NCBI GenBank assembly: GCA_019749945.1
Contig: JAIEPF010000002.1
Location: 75,914 to 139,913, forward strand
From: Burkholderiales bacterium
GTDB taxonomy: Bacteria > Pseudomonadota > Gammaproteobacteria > Burkholderiales > SG8-41
Length of the DNA: 64,000 nt
Direction: 5' to 3'
Made by a program: the position numbers and the translations under genes. The notes beneath the pieces are model-generated. The model made no database searches, was not told where the DNA came from, and saw only the letters and a program-made list of their open reading frames with translations. This document shows positions 1 to 8,764 of this stretch, piece after piece (the first letter of the stretch is position 1; each line of letters opens with the position of its first letter).

Positions 1-1
1 C

Positions 2-85
2 GCCTTCGTCGTTCTGGTGCTGCTGCCGCTGGTGTTTGCCGTCACCGGCATTGTGGTGTGGTGGCGCCGGCGCAACGCCGCCTGA
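2..85 (+). CDS. C-terminal end of a GldG-like ABC transporter auxiliary protein (partial)
   Basis: Only the last 27 codons are in the window, and the gene starts upstream. The visible tail is one hydrophobic segment followed by a WWRRR cluster, which is how GldG-type auxiliary subunits of gliding/ABC-2-like transporters end. The next gene, 11 bases on, is a DUF4340 protein, the usual partner of such subunits. The name rests mainly on that neighbour, so it is tentative. Confidence 0.5.
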   Translation, partial: AFVVLVLLPLVFAVTGIVVWWRRRNAA

Positions 86-96
86 TCGCCTTCGGC

Positions 97-945
97 ATGA
101 AACGCGGCTGGCTGCTGAACATTGCATTGCTTGTTGCGGTGGCGGCACTGGGGATTTTTGTCTGGCTCAATCCCTCGCGCGAGGAACAGGCGAAACAGCC
201 GCTGTCGACGCTGCAATCCGCGCAGGCCAGGCGCATCACGCTGGAACGCCCCGGGCAGCCCGTCATCACGCTGGAACGCCGCGACGCGCAATGGCTGATC
301 ACGACACCGCTCAAGGCCCGCGCTGACGAATTCCTTGTGCTGCGCATGCTGACCATCCTCGAGGCGCAGCCGGTCGCGCAATTGCCGGCCGCCGATCTGG
401 AGCGATTCGACCTGCAGGCGCCGGCAGCGCTGCTGACCATCGATGGTGTGGAATACGCCTTCGGCGGCATCAACACCGTGACCCGCGAACAGTATGTGCA
501 GCGCGGCAACACGGTCTATGTCGTCGCGCTGCGCCATGGCGCGGCGCTGCCCGCCAATGCGCCCGCCCTGATCCGCCGCGTGCTGCTCGCCGAAGAGGAA
601 CAGCCGGTCGCCATTGCCCTGCCCGGATTCAGCCTCAGCCAGAAAGACGGACGCTGGACACTGACGCCGCCGGCGGATATCAGCCAGGATGATTTGCAGC
701 GTTACATCGATCAGTGGCGCCATGCCTCGGCGGCCCAGGCCGAGCCTTACGACCAACGGCCGCCAATCGCTGAAATCCGCATCACACTGCGTGATGGCAA
801 GGTGCTGGACCTGGGCGTGCTGCAACGCGCGCCGCAACTGATGCTGTGGCGACGCGACACCGGCTTGCAATACCAGTTTGCGGAGGCCGCCGCGCGGGCC
901 TTGTTGACCAGCCCGGGATCGGCGCCGGCGGATACAAAAAAATAA
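97..945 (+). CDS. DUF4340 domain protein, membrane anchored
   Basis: This is a 282-residue protein. It starts with a short basic stretch (MKRGW) and one hydrophobic segment at about residues 6-24, followed by an extracytoplasmic domain with repeated ITLERPGQP/ITLERRDAQW-type strands typical of DUF4340. The start is the ATG 11 bases after the preceding stop. Proteins of this family accompany GldG-like ABC components and are thought to belong to an export or gliding-type membrane complex; the biochemical role is unknown. The stop codon is at once followed by a copy of the AT-rich box discussed elsewhere. Confidence 0.7.
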   Translation: MKRGWLLNIALLVAVAALGIFVWLNPSREEQAKQPLSTLQSAQARRITLERPGQPVITLERRDAQWLITTPLKARADEFLVLRMLTILEAQPVAQLPAADLERFDLQAPAALLTIDGVEYAFGGINTVTREQYVQRGNTVYVVALRHGAALPANAPALIRRVLLAEEEQPVAIALPGFSLSQKDGRWTLTPPADISQDDLQRYIDQWRHASAAQAEPYDQRPPIAEIRITLRDGKVLDLGVLQRAPQLMLWRRDTGLQYQFAEAAARALLTSPGSAPADTKK

Positions 946-965
946 TCAATAAAAACAATGAATTA
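945..965 (-). repeat. AT-rich box, copy 1 (between DUF4340 gene and mutM)
   Basis: On the minus strand this reads TAATTC, then ATTGTTTTTATTGAT. It shares a 15-base identical core with the copies at 8656 and 23787. It begins in the last base of the DUF4340 stop codon and ends 11 bases before the mutM ATG. The surroundings are strongly GC-rich. Function unknown. Confidence 0.6.
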
Positions 966-976
966 CAGGTCAACAC

Positions 977-1808
977 ATGCCTGAGTTGCCCGAGGTCGAA
1001 ACCACGCGCCGCGGCCTCGCATCGAGCGTGGAACAGCAGCAGATCGTGCGCGCCGTGGTGCGCCATCGCGGCATGCGCCAGCCGGTGCCGCGCGGTCTCG
1101 AACGCCGCCTCGCCGGCGCAGGGGTCCGCACGCTGTCGCGCCGCGGCAAGTATCTGCTGTTCCATTGCGCGCCGCGCGACGGCAAAACCGGCGCATTGAT
1201 CGTGCATCTCGGCATGTCCGGCCGGCTGTGGCTGGTCGATGCCGCAACACCGCCGGAAAAACACGATCACTTCGATCTGGAATTCGGCAACGGCCGTATC
1301 GTGCGCCTGCGCGATCCGCGCCGTTTCGGCCTGGTGTTATGGCAGTCCGGTGATCCGCTGCAGCATCCGCTGCTGGCAAACATCGGTCCGGAACCGCTGA
1401 CGGCGGACTTCGACGGCGCGGTACTGCATCGTGCGATAAAGACGCGCAGCACGGCGATCAAACTCGCGATCATGGACAGCCATGTCGTCGCCGGTGTCGG
1501 CAACATCTACGCCAACGAAGCGCTGTTTCGTGCCGGCATCGATCCGCGCACGCCGGCGCAACGCCTGAGCCGCACGCGCTGCGCTGCGCTGGCAAAAGAA
1601 ATCCAGCAGACTCTGGCAGAAGCGATCAATGCCGGCGGCAGCTCGCTGCGCGATTACGTCGGCAGCGACGGCATGGCGGGAAATTTCCAGAGCCGGTTTC
1701 TGGTGTACGGTCGTGCCGGTGAACCCTGCATGCGTTGCGGCACCACTATCCGCGAATTGAGGCAGGCACAGCGGGCGACCTGCTTTTGCCCGTCCTGCCA
1801 GAAACGTT

Positions 1809-1810
<2 letters not shown>
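977..1810 (+). CDS. mutM: formamidopyrimidine-DNA glycosylase (Fpg/MutM)
   Basis: This 277-residue bifunctional DNA glycosylase/AP lyase removes 8-oxoguanine and formamidopyrimidines. The N-terminus is MPELPEVETTRRGL, so after Met removal Pro-1 is the Schiff-base nucleophile and Glu-2 the acid. The lysine loop is at RRGKYLLF (about residues 55-62), and the helix-two-turn-helix is around VAGVGNIYANEALF (about 167-180). The C-terminal zinc finger is CMRCG...CFCPSCQ. Length is normal for the family. The 3' end forms a small terminator hairpin that runs into the end of the convergent ferredoxin gene. Confidence 0.97.
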
Positions 1811-2571
<761 letters not shown>

Positions 2572-2582
<11 letters not shown>

Positions 2583-3174
2583 GTTCAACCCGTTTCAACA
2601 GTTGATGGCTGACCTGCCCTGCACGCCCGCTTTTGACCACCGCCCAGCCGTCCAGCGCAGCCAGCGGCTGCGCACGCTCGCAATACACCAATCCGCCGGC
2701 CGCCAGATACCGCGGCAACAGCGCCAGCAGTTGCGGCCAGTGGTCGTCGGCAAACGGCGGGTCGAGAAACACCACATGGTACCGTTGCAAATAAGGTTGC
2801 AAATGAGGATCCAAATGAGGATCCCGATGATTCTTCAGGAATTCTAGCGCATCGGCGCGCACCGCGGTCACCGCCGTCGCCGCCAGCGCTGTACGATTTT
2901 CCTGCAGCGCCTTCCACGCCGCCGCATCACTTTCGACCATGGTCACGCGGCGCGCGCCGCGGGAGGCCGCCTCGAAACCCAGTGCGCCGCTGCCGGCAAA
3001 AAGGTCCAGGCAGTCCCTGCCGGTCAGATCCTGGCCCAGCCAGTTGAACAGGGTTTCGCGCACCCGGTCCGGCGTCGGGCGCAAACCGGGACGATCCGGA
3101 AAACGGATGCGGCGGCTGCGCCAGGCGCCGCCGATGATGCGCACCACGTTGTTGCGGGTTGCGCTGCCGCTCAT
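2572..3174 (-). CDS. rsmD: 16S rRNA (guanine966-N2)-methyltransferase
   Basis: This 200-residue Rossmann-fold methyltransferase acts on G966 of 16S rRNA in the assembled 30S subunit. Visible motifs are [12 protein letters not shown] at the N-terminus, [15 protein letters not shown], the SAM-binding [13 protein letters not shown], and the catalytic DPPF (about residue 140). Just before DPPF there is an unusual run [16 protein letters not shown], encoded by four imperfect 12-base repeats. The gene lies between the M16 protease pair and coaD. Confidence 0.95.
2785..2832. repeat. Four imperfect 12-bp tandem repeats inside rsmD
   Basis: The units on the plus strand are TTGCAAATAAGG, TTGCAAATGAGG, ATCCAAATGAGG and ATCCCGATGATT. 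They encode four-residue units ([16 protein letters not shown]) in RsmD immediately before the strand leading to the DPPF catalytic motif. Because the unit is a multiple of three, length change would keep the frame. Confidence 0.75.
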
Positions 3175-3190
3175 GAATCCGGCGCTCCGC

Positions 3191-4546
3191 TCAGCGCGCA
3201 GCCGGCGCGGTCACTGTCTGATCCTTGTCGGCACCGACCACCACCGTCACCAGCCTGTCGGGATCGACATGCCGCGCAAATGCCGCCCTGATGTCGGCCA
3301 CCGTGACGCGCTCGACGTTGGCAACAAAGTCATCGAGATAACTGAGCGGCAGCCCGTAGAAACCGATGACCGCCAGATACTCGTGGATCTTGCGGTTGCT
3401 GTCGATGCGCATCGGAAAACCGCCGACGATGTTCTGCTTGGCTGCCAGCAATTCCTTCTCGGTCGGACCGTCGCTGACAAAATCGCGCAGGGTTTTGCGC
3501 ACCACCGCCAGCGCCTCGTCCGCCTGGTCGCGCCGGGTCTGCATGCCGATCACAAACGGGCCCGGCGCCTGCTGCGGCGAAAAATAACTGTATGCGGAAT
3601 ACGCGAGGCCGCGTTTCTGCCGCACTTCCTCGTTGATGCGCGACACAAAACCGCCGCCGCCGAGAATGTGGTTGCCGACAAACAGCGGGAAATAATCCGG
3701 ATCGCTGCGCCGGATGCCCGGCGCGCCGATCAGGATGTGGCTCTGCGCCGCGGGATGCGCCACCACCCGCGTGATCGCGCCCTCCAGCGGCGCCACCGGC
3801 GGCAATGCCGCGGCGGCGGCTGCGGATCGTTGCAGGCCGCGGGTCAGCTGCTCGGCAATTGCCCCGGCCTCGGCCCGCGACACATCCCCCATGATTGCCA
3901 CCACCGCGCGCTCCGCGACGTAATGTTGCCGGTAAAACGCCAGCAGGTCTTCGCGGGTCATGCCGCCCACCGTATCCACTTCACCGACAGAGCGCAGGGC
4001 ATACGGGTGATTGCGGAAGGCCAGCTGGTAAAACAGGCGTCCGGCCTGGCTGTCCGGCTTCAGGTCGGCCTCTTTCAGCGCGCCGATCTGGCGCGCCTTT
4101 TCCCGGCTGAGCACCGCCGCCGGAAATTCCGGCGCGCGCAGGATGCGGGTCAGCAAATCCAGCGCCGGCCCGCGCTGCCGCGGATCGGACAGCGTGCGCA
4201 GGGACAATCCGGCACGGTCGGAATCGAAGCGGCCGCCCAGCACCGCGCCGATATCGGCAAAACGGCGGGCGATGTCATCTTCACCCAGACCGTCGGCACC
4301 CAGGCGCAGCATGCCGTTGGTCATCGCCGCCACACCCGCCTTTTCCCTGGTGTCGTAGCCCGACCCGGCAGGAAAATCCACGGACACGTCGAGCATGGGC
4401 AGGTCGCGGTTGGCGACAAAAAGGACTTTGGCCCCGGATGATGTCCGCCATTGTTCGATGGGCAGAATCGCAAACACCTGCTGGGCCGCGCACAATAACG
4501 CCACAGCGAAGGCGGGTTTGAACATGCTCATCGCCTTATTCACCAT
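3191..4546 (-). CDS. M16 peptidase family protein lacking the zinc site (non-catalytic subunit)
   Basis: This 451-residue protein has a signal peptide (MFKPAFAVALLCAAQQVFA). It has the two M16 halves, including the C-terminal-type segment LGGGGFVSRINEEVRQKRGLAYSAYS with the conserved R/Y pair. At the position where active M16 enzymes carry HxxEH it has AAMTNGMLRLG instead, so it cannot bind zinc. It is paired with the active homologue just upstream, and its ATG overlaps that gene by 11 bases. AGGAG lies eight bases before the ATG. It is probably the substrate-binding partner in a periplasmic heterodimer, as known for paired M16B proteins. Confidence 0.88.
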   Translation of the reverse strand: MVNKAMSMFKPAFAVALLCAAQQVFAILPIEQWRTSSGAKVLFVANRDLPMLDVSVDFPAGSGYDTREKAGVAAMTNGMLRLGADGLGEDDIARRFADIGAVLGGRFDSDRAGLSLRTLSDPRQRGPALDLLTRILRAPEFPAAVLSREKARQIGALKEADLKPDSQAGRLFYQLAFRNHPYALRSVGEVDTVGGMTREDLLAFYRQHYVAERAVVAIMGDVSRAEAGAIAEQLTRGLQRSAAAAAALPPVAPLEGAITRVVAHPAAQSHILIGAPGIRRSDPDYFPLFVGNHILGGGGFVSRINEEVRQKRGLAYSAYSYFSPQQAPGPFVIGMQTRRDQADEALAVVRKTLRDFVSDGPTEKELLAAKQNIVGGFPMRIDSNRKIHEYLAVIGFYGLPLSYLDDFVANVERVTVADIRAAFARHVDPDRLVTVVVGADKDQTVTAPAAR

Positions 4547-5927
4547 GGCGGACTCCTGCCGGTGCGACACGGCGCGGTGCGCCGTCCAGCGGCTGCGGAT
4601 CAAGGTAGGCGACGGTCAGCATGTCGTCGATCAGGTATTTCCTTGTCACTTCACGCACCTGATCAGCGGTCACCTGTTTCAGTTTCTCGATATACAGGTC
4701 GAGATCGCGATAAGAAAATCCGATGGTTTCCATCGAGCCGATCTGCCGCGCCTGGAAAAACATCGAATCCCGCTGATACACCTGCGCGGCAATGACCTGC
4801 GCCTTCACCCAGTTCAGCTCTTCGTCGGTGACACCTTCGTCAACCACACGTTTCACCTCGCGGCGCAGGGCTTGTTCCAGCTGCTCCGCACTGCGTTCCG
4901 CCACCGGTGTACCGCTGAGGAAAAAAAACGCCGGGCCGCGGCCGACACCGTCATAATTGGCGCCCGCCGAAGTCGCCACCAGATCCGTTTTCACCAGTGT
5001 CCGCGGCAGACGGGCGGCGTCATTGCCGCTCAATATGCTTTCCAGCATGTCCAGCGCGTACGGCTCCCAGTCCTCGGCCGGTTTCTTCAGCGCCGGCACA
5101 CGGTACGCCATCAGCACATACGGCTGCTCCGCAGGCGCCTTGACCGTCAGGCGCTTCATCCCCAGCTGCGGCGGCTCCTCCTGCGGCTTGCGCGGCGGCA
5201 GCGTCTTGCGCGGCAAGACGCCGAAATACTGTTCGGCCAGCGCAAACACCTCTGCCGGCGCCACATCGCCGACCACCACGACCGTGGCATTGTTCGGCGC
5301 ATACCAATCGTCATAAAACATGCGGGTGTCGGCAACGCTGAGGTTTTCCAGGTCGTTCATCCAGCCGATAACCGGATTGCGGTACGGGTGGGCAACCAGC
5401 GCGGCCGCCATCAGCCGCTCGTAAAGCACCGATTGCGGCCGGTCGTCCGTGCGCAGACGCCGCTCCTCCATCACCACCTTCAGTTCCCTGGCAAACTCTT
5501 CCGGCGACAGCACCAGATTGGCCATGCGATCCGCCTCCAGCCGGAACGACAATGGCAGCGCGGATTTGTGCAGCGTCTGGAAGTAACCGGTGTAATCGCG
5601 GCTGGTAAACGCGTTTTCACGGCCTCCGGCGGCAGCGATCAGGCGTGAAAATTCGCCGGGTGCCACGGTTTTCGTGCCCTTGAACATCATGTGCTCCAGC
5701 ACATGCGCAACACCGGTGACACCGTTTTTCTCATCGACGCTGCCGATGCGGTACCACACCATGCTGACCACCACCGGCGCACGGCGGTCGGTTTTGACAA
5801 TCACGCGCAGTCCGTTCGCCAGTTCGCGCACCGCGACCGCGTCCGCAGGCTGTGCGGCTGACACACCGCCCGGCAGCAACAGCCAAGCGGTGACAATGAT
5901 GCCGGACATCTTGATTACTGGATTCAT
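4536..5927 (-). CDS. M16 family zinc metallopeptidase (catalytic subunit)
   Basis: This 463-residue protein has an N-terminal signal peptide ending near GGVSAAQPA. The zinc-binding inverted motif HVLEH is at about residues 80-84, with the downstream acidic residue in ELKVVMEERRLR. The C-terminal half has the RLVVY/GVGRGPAFF region typical of the family. It is likely periplasmic and processes peptides together with the zinc-less partner encoded next. It is divergently oriented to ftsY across 182 bases that must hold both promoters. Confidence 0.93.
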   Translation of the reverse strand: MNPVIKMSGIIVTAWLLLPGGVSAAQPADAVAVRELANGLRVIVKTDRRAPVVVSMVWYRIGSVDEKNGVTGVAHVLEHMMFKGTKTVAPGEFSRLIAAAGGRENAFTSRDYTGYFQTLHKSALPLSFRLEADRMANLVLSPEEFARELKVVMEERRLRTDDRPQSVLYERLMAAALVAHPYRNPVIGWMNDLENLSVADTRMFYDDWYAPNNATVVVVGDVAPAEVFALAEQYFGVLPRKTLPPRKPQEEPPQLGMKRLTVKAPAEQPYVLMAYRVPALKKPAEDWEPYALDMLESILSGNDAARLPRTLVKTDLVATSAGANYDGVGRGPAFFFLSGTPVAERSAEQLEQALRREVKRVVDEGVTDEELNWVKAQVIAAQVYQRDSMFFQARQIGSMETIGFSYRDLDLYIEKLKQVTADQVREVTRKYLIDDMLTVAYLDPQPLDGAPRRVAPAGVRHGE

Positions 5928-6000
5928 GGTTTCCCGTCTTTGCTCGATTTATTCCGGCTGCACACCGGGAACGCTTGCATCGGACCCTGTGGATTGCGGT

Positions 6001-6024
6001 GCCGGTGCGGTGCCCTGTTAGAAT
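6001..6024 (+). promoter_or_regulatory. Candidate ftsY promoter (extended -10)
   Basis: TAGAAT at 6019-6024 is preceded by TG one base earlier (TGTTAGAAT), an extended -10 element. A TTGCGG about 19 bases upstream is a poor -35. It lies in the 182-base divergent region between the M16 genes and ftsY, about 85 bases before the ftsY start. Confidence 0.35.
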
Positions 6025-6109
6025 TGTAACCGCCCCACTGGTGTTCAACTTAACTGCCACTCTTTGCGCGAAGCCGGAAACGCTTTGCACGGGTCAGACC
6101 ACCACATTC

Positions 6110-7084
6110 ATGTTTGGTTTCCGCAAAAACCGCGATTCCGCTGATTCTGCCGCACCCGCCACGGGCTGGCTGGCGCGGCTGCAGCAGGGACTCAGCAAAA
6201 CCCGCGCCCAGCTGGGCGAACGCCTCGGCGGGCTGTTCAGCGCCGGCCGCAAGCTGGATGAAGGTTTTTACGAGGAACTGGAAGCCGTGCTGCTGACCGC
6301 CGATGTCGGCATCAGCGCAACCTCGCATCTGCTGGACCGGCTGCGTGCCCGGGCGCGGCGCGAACGCCATAGTGAAGCCGGACAATTGCGCAGCGCGCTG
6401 CGCGAGGCCCTGCTTGAATTGCTGCAGCCCGCGGCCCGGCCGCTGGATACCAGCGCCCATAAGCCGTTTGTTATCATGCTCGCCGGGGTCAATGGCGCGG
6501 GCAAAACCACCTCCATCGGCAAACTCGCGCATTATTTCCAGGCGCAGGGCAAATCGGTGCTGCTCGCCGCCGGCGACACCTTCCGCGCCGCGGCCCGCGA
6601 ACAACTCGCGGAATGGGGGCAACGCAACAATGTCACGGTGATCTCCCAGGCCTCGGGCGACGCCGCCGCGGTGATCTTCGATGCGGTCAACGCCGCCAAA
6701 GCCCGCGGCATCGACATCGTGCTCGCCGATACCGCCGGCCGGCTGCCGACCCAGCTGCACCTGATGGAGGAAATCAGCAAGGTGAAGCGCGTGATCGACA
6801 AGGCGCTGCCCGGCGCGCCGCATGAAGTGATGCTGGTGCTCGATGCCAATACCGGGCAGAACGCACTGGCGCAGTTGAGCGCATTCGATGCCGCGATCGG
6901 TGTCACCGGACTCACCCTGACCAAACTCGACGGCACGGCGCGCGGCGGCGTCATTGCCGCCATCGCCCACAGCCGCGCCGGCGGTAAACCGATCCCCGTG
7001 CGTTTTGTCGGGGTCGGCGAAGGGCTGGATGACCTGCGCCCGTTTGTCGCCGAGGATTTTGTCGCCGCACTGCTTGATTCCTGA
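6110..7084 (+). CDS. ftsY: signal recognition particle receptor FtsY
   Basis: This 324-residue SRP-family GTPase docks ribosome-SRP complexes at the membrane. The N domain begins at about residue 20 (LQQGLSKTRAQLGERLGGLF). The G domain shows GVNGAGKTTSIGKLA (P-loop), DTAGR, and TKLDGTARGG. The acidic N-terminal A domain of the E. coli protein is almost absent, a short form common in this class. The chosen ATG gives MFGFRKNRD; upstream in-frame codons run into the promoter region. ftsE follows after nine bases. Confidence 0.96.
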   Translation: MFGFRKNRDSADSAAPATGWLARLQQGLSKTRAQLGERLGGLFSAGRKLDEGFYEELEAVLLTADVGISATSHLLDRLRARARRERHSEAGQLRSALREALLELLQPAARPLDTSAHKPFVIMLAGVNGAGKTTSIGKLAHYFQAQGKSVLLAAGDTFRAAAREQLAEWGQRNNVTVISQASGDAAAVIFDAVNAAKARGIDIVLADTAGRLPTQLHLMEEISKVKRVIDKALPGAPHEVMLVLDANTGQNALAQLSAFDAAIGVTGLTLTKLDGTARGGVIAAIAHSRAGGKPIPVRFVGVGEGLDDLRPFVAEDFVAALLDS

Positions 7085-7093
7085 GCGCATCGC

Positions 7094-7753
7094 ATGACCG
7101 ACATCGTCCTCAGCAAGGTTTACAAGCGTTACGCCGGCGGACACGAGGCGCTGGCCGATGTCACCATGAACATCGCCACCGGAGAAATGGTGTTCATCAC
7201 CGGCCACTCCGGCGCCGGCAAAAGCACGCTGCTGAAACTGATGGCCGCGATCGAGCGGCCGACGGCCGGATCGGTCATCGTCAACGGCCAGAACATCGGT
7301 GCACTGCGCGCGCAGGGAATTCCCTTCCTGCGCCGCAACTTCGGCCTGGTGTTCCAGGACCACAAACTGCTGTTCGACCGCAGCGTGTTCGACAACGTGA
7401 TGCTGCCGCTGGACATCACCGGCTTCGACCGGCGCGAGGGCGCGGGCCGCGCGCGCGCCGCACTCGACAAGGTCGGACTGCTGCACAAGGAAAAAGCGCG
7501 CCCGATCACCTTGTCCGGCGGTGAGCAGCAGCGGCTGTGCATCGCCCGCGCCATCGTGCACCGGCCGGCGATCCTGCTCGCCGATGAACCCACCGGCAAC
7601 CTCGATGCCGATTACGCCGCCGGCATCGGTGACCTGTTCCGTGACTTCAACCAGGTCGGTGTAACCGTAGTGCTGGCGACCCACGACCTGCAGCTCGCGG
7701 CAAGGCTGCAGCCGCGTCTGATTGAAGTCCGCGGCGGCAGGATTGTGTCATGA
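7094..7753 (+). CDS. ftsE: cell division ATP-binding protein FtsE
   Basis: This 219-residue ABC ATPase forms a complex with FtsX and controls septal peptidoglycan hydrolysis through EnvC-type activators. It shows Walker A GHSGAGKSTLLKL (about residue 38), signature LSGGEQQRLCIARA, Walker B ILLADEPTGNLD and the H-loop ATHD. Its last four bases overlap the ftsX ATG. An envC-like gene is present at 53.4 kb in this window. Confidence 0.97.
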   Translation: MTDIVLSKVYKRYAGGHEALADVTMNIATGEMVFITGHSGAGKSTLLKLMAAIERPTAGSVIVNGQNIGALRAQGIPFLRRNFGLVFQDHKLLFDRSVFDNVMLPLDITGFDRREGAGRARAALDKVGLLHKEKARPITLSGGEQQRLCIARAIVHRPAILLADEPTGNLDADYAAGIGDLFRDFNQVGVTVVLATHDLQLAARLQPRLIEVRGGRIVS

Positions 7754-8658
7754 GAAACTGGCTCGCCGCCCACCGCCGCGCCTGCACCGGCACCCTGTCC
7801 CGGCTGGCCGGGGCACCACTGGCCAGCCTGTTCAATATCGCTGTCATCGGCACCGCACTGGCGCTGCCGCTGGGCTTTTATGTCGTGCTCGCCAACCTGC
7901 AGGGGCTGGCCCGCGATTTTTCACCGCAGCCGCAACTCAGCGTATTCCTCGCCCAGGATGCGGCGGCCGGCGATGTACGCGCCCTTGAACAACGGCTGAA
8001 GTCACAAAGCGGCGTCGCGAATTTCCGTTTTGTATCGCGCACGCAGGCCCTGGAAACATTGAAGTCTCGCGCCGGCCTCGCCGACGTGATGGCCGGGCTT
8101 GCCGATAACCCGCTGCCCGATGCCTTCGTGGTCACAGCCGCGGCACACGACGCCGCGGTGCTGGAAACCCTGCGCGGCGAATTCGCGGGCTGGCCCAAGG
8201 TAGCCGAGGTGCATGTCGATTCGGACTGGGCGCGGCGCCTTGACAGCCTGCTCGCACTCGGCCGTTATGCCGTGCTGATGCTGGCTGCGGCACTGGCGCT
8301 GGCGCTGGTCGCGATCACTTTCAACACCATCCGCCTGCAGATACTCACCCAGCGCGATGAAATCGAAGTCGCCAAACTGATCGGCGCCACCGACGGCTGG
8401 ATCCGCCGGCCGTTTCTGTACTTCGGCGGCATCCTCGGCGCCGCCGGCGGTGCTGCCGCCTGGCTGATGATCTGGATCGCGCTCCTGGTGTTCAACACGC
8501 AGTTAAAACCCCTGTCCGCGCTCTACGGCATTCCGCTGCGACTGGCGCATCTCAGCGCGGGCGACAGCCTGGCCGCCCTGCTCTTTGCCGCCACCCTCGG
8601 CTGGTTCGGCGCCTGGCTCTCGGTGCGGCGTCATCTGCACGCCTACAATCCATCATAA
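7750..8658 (+). CDS. ftsX: cell division membrane protein FtsX
   Basis: This 302-residue, four-segment membrane protein is the FtsE partner. Hydrophobic segments are at about residues 22-45, 175-197, 224-250 and 270-290. Between the first two lies the periplasmic domain (FSPQPQLSVFLAQDA through VDSDWARRL) that in E. coli contacts EnvC. The start is the ATG in the ATGA overlap with ftsE. The stop codon is inside an AT-rich box copy that precedes rpoH. Confidence 0.95.
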   Translation: MRNWLAAHRRACTGTLSRLAGAPLASLFNIAVIGTALALPLGFYVVLANLQGLARDFSPQPQLSVFLAQDAAAGDVRALEQRLKSQSGVANFRFVSRTQALETLKSRAGLADVMAGLADNPLPDAFVVTAAAHDAAVLETLRGEFAGWPKVAEVHVDSDWARRLDSLLALGRYAVLMLAAALALALVAITFNTIRLQILTQRDEIEVAKLIGATDGWIRRPFLYFGGILGAAGGAAAWLMIWIALLVFNTQLKPLSALYGIPLRLAHLSAGDSLAALLFAATLGWFGAWLSVRRHLHAYNPS

Positions 8659-8676
8659 CTTATTGTTTTTATTGAT
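8656..8676 (+). repeat. AT-rich box, copy 2 (upstream of rpoH)
   Basis: Reads TAACTT then ATTGTTTTTATTGAT. It is identical to the copies at 945 and 23787 over 15 bases and overlaps the ftsX stop codon. It runs directly into TATAAT at 8676-8681, so it may position or overlap a promoter. Confidence 0.6.
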
Positions 8677-8681
8677 ATAAT
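8676..8681 (+). promoter_or_regulatory. rpoH: Candidate rpoH -10 element
   Basis: A perfect TATAAT lies 84 bases before the rpoH start and 32 bases before the CIRCE-like operator. No good -35 is visible 16-18 bases upstream. A transcript starting near 8688 would carry the operator in its 5' leader, the usual arrangement for HrcA repression. Confidence 0.45.
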
Positions 8682-8712
8682 TTAATGCACCTCAGGGGAA
8701 CTCCGCCCCCGG

Positions 8713-8739
8713 TTGGCACTCTTAAGCCTAGAGTGCTAA
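8713..8739. promoter_or_regulatory. CIRCE-like operator (HrcA binding site) upstream of rpoH
   Basis: TTGGCACTC, nine-base spacer, GAGTGCTAA. The CIRCE consensus is TTAGCACTC-N9-GAGTGCTAA; only one of the 18 arm bases differs and the spacer is exactly nine. It ends 25 bases before the rpoH ATG. This predicts that the repressor HrcA, with GroEL as the known co-sensor, controls the heat-shock sigma factor in this organism. Confidence 0.85.
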
Positions 8740-8764
8740 ACTTCTTCCGATGAGGGATATCACG

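Noticed and set aside
2939..4441. 500-codon open frame on the plus strand opposite the second M16 gene
   Set aside because: Rich in Arg, His and Gln with no domain pattern. It is the antisense shadow of a GC-rich coding gene.
6050..7684. 544-codon minus-strand frame opposite ftsY-ftsE
   Set aside because: Spans two well-defined genes and their gap on the opposite strand, has no start signal and no recognisable motif.
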